DNA of 64,000 bases, from the NCBI GenBank assembly GCA_025361145.1, contig JANYAV010000012.1, positions 122,270 to 186,269 of the forward strand. Direction: 5' to 3'. The stretch is from Dehalococcoidia bacterium (lineage in GTDB: Bacteria; Chloroflexota; Dehalococcoidia; Dehalococcoidales; UBA3254). Of the stretch, positions 62,720-64,000 are shown in pieces (positions within the stretch are counted from its first letter, which is position 1; the number at the start of each line of letters is the position of its first letter). The notes beneath the pieces were generated by a model. The model did not search any database. It worked only from the letters and a program-made list of their open reading frames with translations, and had not been told where the DNA came from. The translations under genes and the position numbers were made by a program.

Positions 62720-63692
62720 TACAAAAACTAAAAATGATAATGTCCTGCTTGAATTCATCGACGTCAAGAAGTATTTTCCAATAAGGCAGGGAGTCTTCGC
62801 TAAAACCAAAGGCTATATTAAGGCTGTCGATGGCATCTCCTATGATATAAGAAAAGGAGAGACATTTGGATTGGTGGGTGAGTCTGGCTGCGGCAAGAGT
62901 ACGACTTCCAAGCTAGTTTTGCTTATAGAGCCGATTACCAGTGGCAAAATATTATTCGACGGAAAAGATATTAGCAATCTCTCTCAAAGTGAGCGTCAGG
63001 CATATCGTGAGTCAGTACAGCCTGTCTTCCAGGATCCGACCGGTTCTCTGGATCCTCGCTGTCGAGTAAGCACAATCATCGCTGAGCCTTTGCAGGTCAG
63101 AAAAAACATGACCAAAGAACAGATACATGCCAGAGTGCTGGAAGTACTGGAGATGGCCGGTCTACGAAGTGACCACGCAGAGCTTTTCCCTCATCAGTTT
63201 AGCGGCGGGCAGAGACAAAGAATTGCCATGGCGAGGGCACTATCAACTGAACCCAAGCTTATTATTTTGGATGAGCCTATTTCTTCTCTAGATGTATCCA
63301 TCCGCGCTAATATGATGAACCAGTTACTGGACCTGCAGGCAAAACTGGGTATAAGCTATATGTTAATAGCCCATGACCTGGCAGTTATTCTGCATATGAG
63401 TACCAGAGTGGCTGTTATGTATGTTGGTAAAATAGTAGAGACTGGTGATAGCAAAGAGTTATATGAGCATACCGCTCACCCCTACACCAAGGCACTCTTC
63501 GCTGCTGCTTTTCATAGTGCTAACGAGGGAGCGCTTATACTACCTGGTGAGGTAGCCAGTCCCTATAATCCGCCCTCGGGCTGTCATTTTCATCCCAGAT
63601 GTCCCAATGCCATGCCGAAATGTAAAGAAATTGAGCCCCTGCTTAAGGAAATTTCTCCGGGACACAAAGCCGCCTGCCATCTTTTTAAGTAG
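62709..63692 (+). CDS. ABC transporter ATPase (DppF/OppF family)
   Basis: The 327-residue second ATPase. Walker A GESGCGKST, Q-loop PVFQDPTGSLDPR, signature FSGGQRQRI, Walker B LIILDEPISSLDVS and H-loop IAHDLAV are all intact. The family C-terminus PPSGCHFHPRCPNAMPKC is present. It pairs with the DppD-type ATPase on the membrane dimer. It ends the visible transporter operon; no periplasmic binding protein gene is found in the window. Confidence 0.94.
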   Translation: MSDNTKTKNDNVLLEFIDVKKYFPIRQGVFAKTKGYIKAVDGISYDIRKGETFGLVGESGCGKSTTSKLVLLIEPITSGKILFDGKDISNLSQSERQAYRESVQPVFQDPTGSLDPRCRVSTIIAEPLQVRKNMTKEQIHARVLEVLEMAGLRSDHAELFPHQFSGGQRQRIAMARALSTEPKLIILDEPISSLDVSIRANMMNQLLDLQAKLGISYMLIAHDLAVILHMSTRVAVMYVGKIVETGDSKELYEHTAHPYTKALFAAAFHSANEGALILPGEVASPYNPPSGCHFHPRCPNAMPKCKEIEPLLKEISPGHKAACHLFK

Positions 63693-63722
63693 TAGTGGCT
63701 TTGAAATCTAATGATTTAGCTA

Positions 63723-63751
63723 TTGTAATTTCTCTTTTATCTAAATATACT
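63723..63751 (+). promoter_or_regulatory. Promoter of the lipoprotein gene
   Basis: TTGTAA (63723-63728) and TATACT (63746-63751) with a 17-base spacer, 37 bases before the ATG. It separates the lipoprotein gene from the transporter operon. Confidence 0.6.
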
Positions 63752-63788
63752 GTTTACATAGTAGTTAAATAAGAGCAAGGAGAAGAGA

Positions 63789-64000
63789 ATGAAAAAATTG
63801 GTTATCCTGTTAGCTATCCTTTTAGTTAGTGTCCTTATCATTACCGGCTGTTCCCCCGTTGCAACTACCACTGTTAAGCCCACAACCACGACTGTTGTGC
63901 CAACAACGACAGCAGCAGAAGTACCTACCGTTACCTGGGAACAAGCTAGAGATCCGAAATACGTCAATCAAAAAATAACTGTCACTGGTCCGATTGTTCA
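63789..64000 (+). CDS. Lipoprotein, 5' part (cut by window end)
   Basis: ATG 63789 follows AAGGAGAAG, and the frame is open to the window edge (about 70 codons). The N-terminus MKKLVILLAILLVSVLIITG ends in a lipobox with cysteine (ITGC), so it is a predicted lipoprotein anchored to the cytoplasmic membrane. A Thr/Pro/Val-rich linker (TTTVKPTTTTVVPTTT) follows, then the start of a domain, PTVTWEQARDPKYVNQKITVTGPIV, resembling OB-fold nuclease-associated segments. The - strand ORF here is a shadow. Function unknown. Confidence 0.85.
   Translation, partial: MKKLVILLAILLVSVLIITGCSPVATTTVKPTTTTVVPTTTAAEVPTVTWEQARDPKYVNQKITVTGPIV

Noticed and set aside
63737-63967. 76-codon - strand ORF at the window end
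   Set aside because: Antisense to the lipoprotein N-terminus; its Val/Thr repeats mirror the Thr-rich linker.

Overview
The window reads as a chromosomal segment of a bacterium of the phylum Chloroflexota, most likely a Dehalococcoidia-type lineage. This is inferred from protein character and gene content, not from a search. Supporting traits are the zinc-type S14, S4, L24, L36 and adenylate kinase, frequent TTG and GTG starts, type III pantothenate kinase, bacterial PolX with a PHP domain, and CoA-dependent acyl metabolism. No phage, transposase or CRISPR array was seen.

Region 1 (1-20.6 kb, + strand) is the translation supercluster. It starts with the tail of pheT. The str operon follows (rpsL, rpsG, fusA, without tuf), running directly into the S10, spc and alpha operons with secY, adk, map, infA and rpoA, then truA, rplM and rpsI. 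A strong terminator at 20.6 kb closes it. Genes are tightly packed, and many overlap by 1-23 bases.

Region 2 (20.6-43.9 kb, mostly - strand) holds rnc with an aminotransferase-like protein that lacks the PLP lysine, an MFS exporter, tRNA-Asn, and a short + strand rhomboid-glyA block. Then come polX, secA, prs, valS, a cofactor operon (nnr-coaX-coaBC), an FAD-linked oxidase with a metallo-beta-lactamase-fold hydrolase, and a thiolase.

Region 3 (44-50.3 kb) is metabolic and regulatory. It has an enoyl-CoA hydratase, a cytidylate-kinase-like protein, an orphan CheY-like receiver whose only plausible start is AUA, a propionyl-CoA-synthetase-like enzyme, and a sodium/solute symporter with a small CxxC protein. 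Thiolase, hydratase and acyl-CoA ligase together suggest short-chain acyl-CoA metabolism.

Region 4 (50.4-58.8 kb) contains a complete riboflavin operon (ribD-ribE-ribBA-ribH), an HDAC-family deacetylase, mutL, pyrE, and two tandem type I signal peptidases. The second peptidase has alanine in place of the catalytic serine.

Region 5 (58.9-64 kb) has tRNA-Val, then about 790 bases without a gene. This stretch contains four degenerate tandem units at a regular 86-88 base period. It leads into a peptide/nickel-type ABC transporter operon (two permeases, two ATPases, no solute-binding protein) and the start of a lipoprotein gene cut by the window edge.

The observations most worth a second look are the 86-88 bp array, the Lys-to-Ser aminotransferase, the Ser-to-Ala signal peptidase paralog, the AUA-start receiver, and several genes that look leaderless (mutL, the MBL hydrolase, the MFS exporter).
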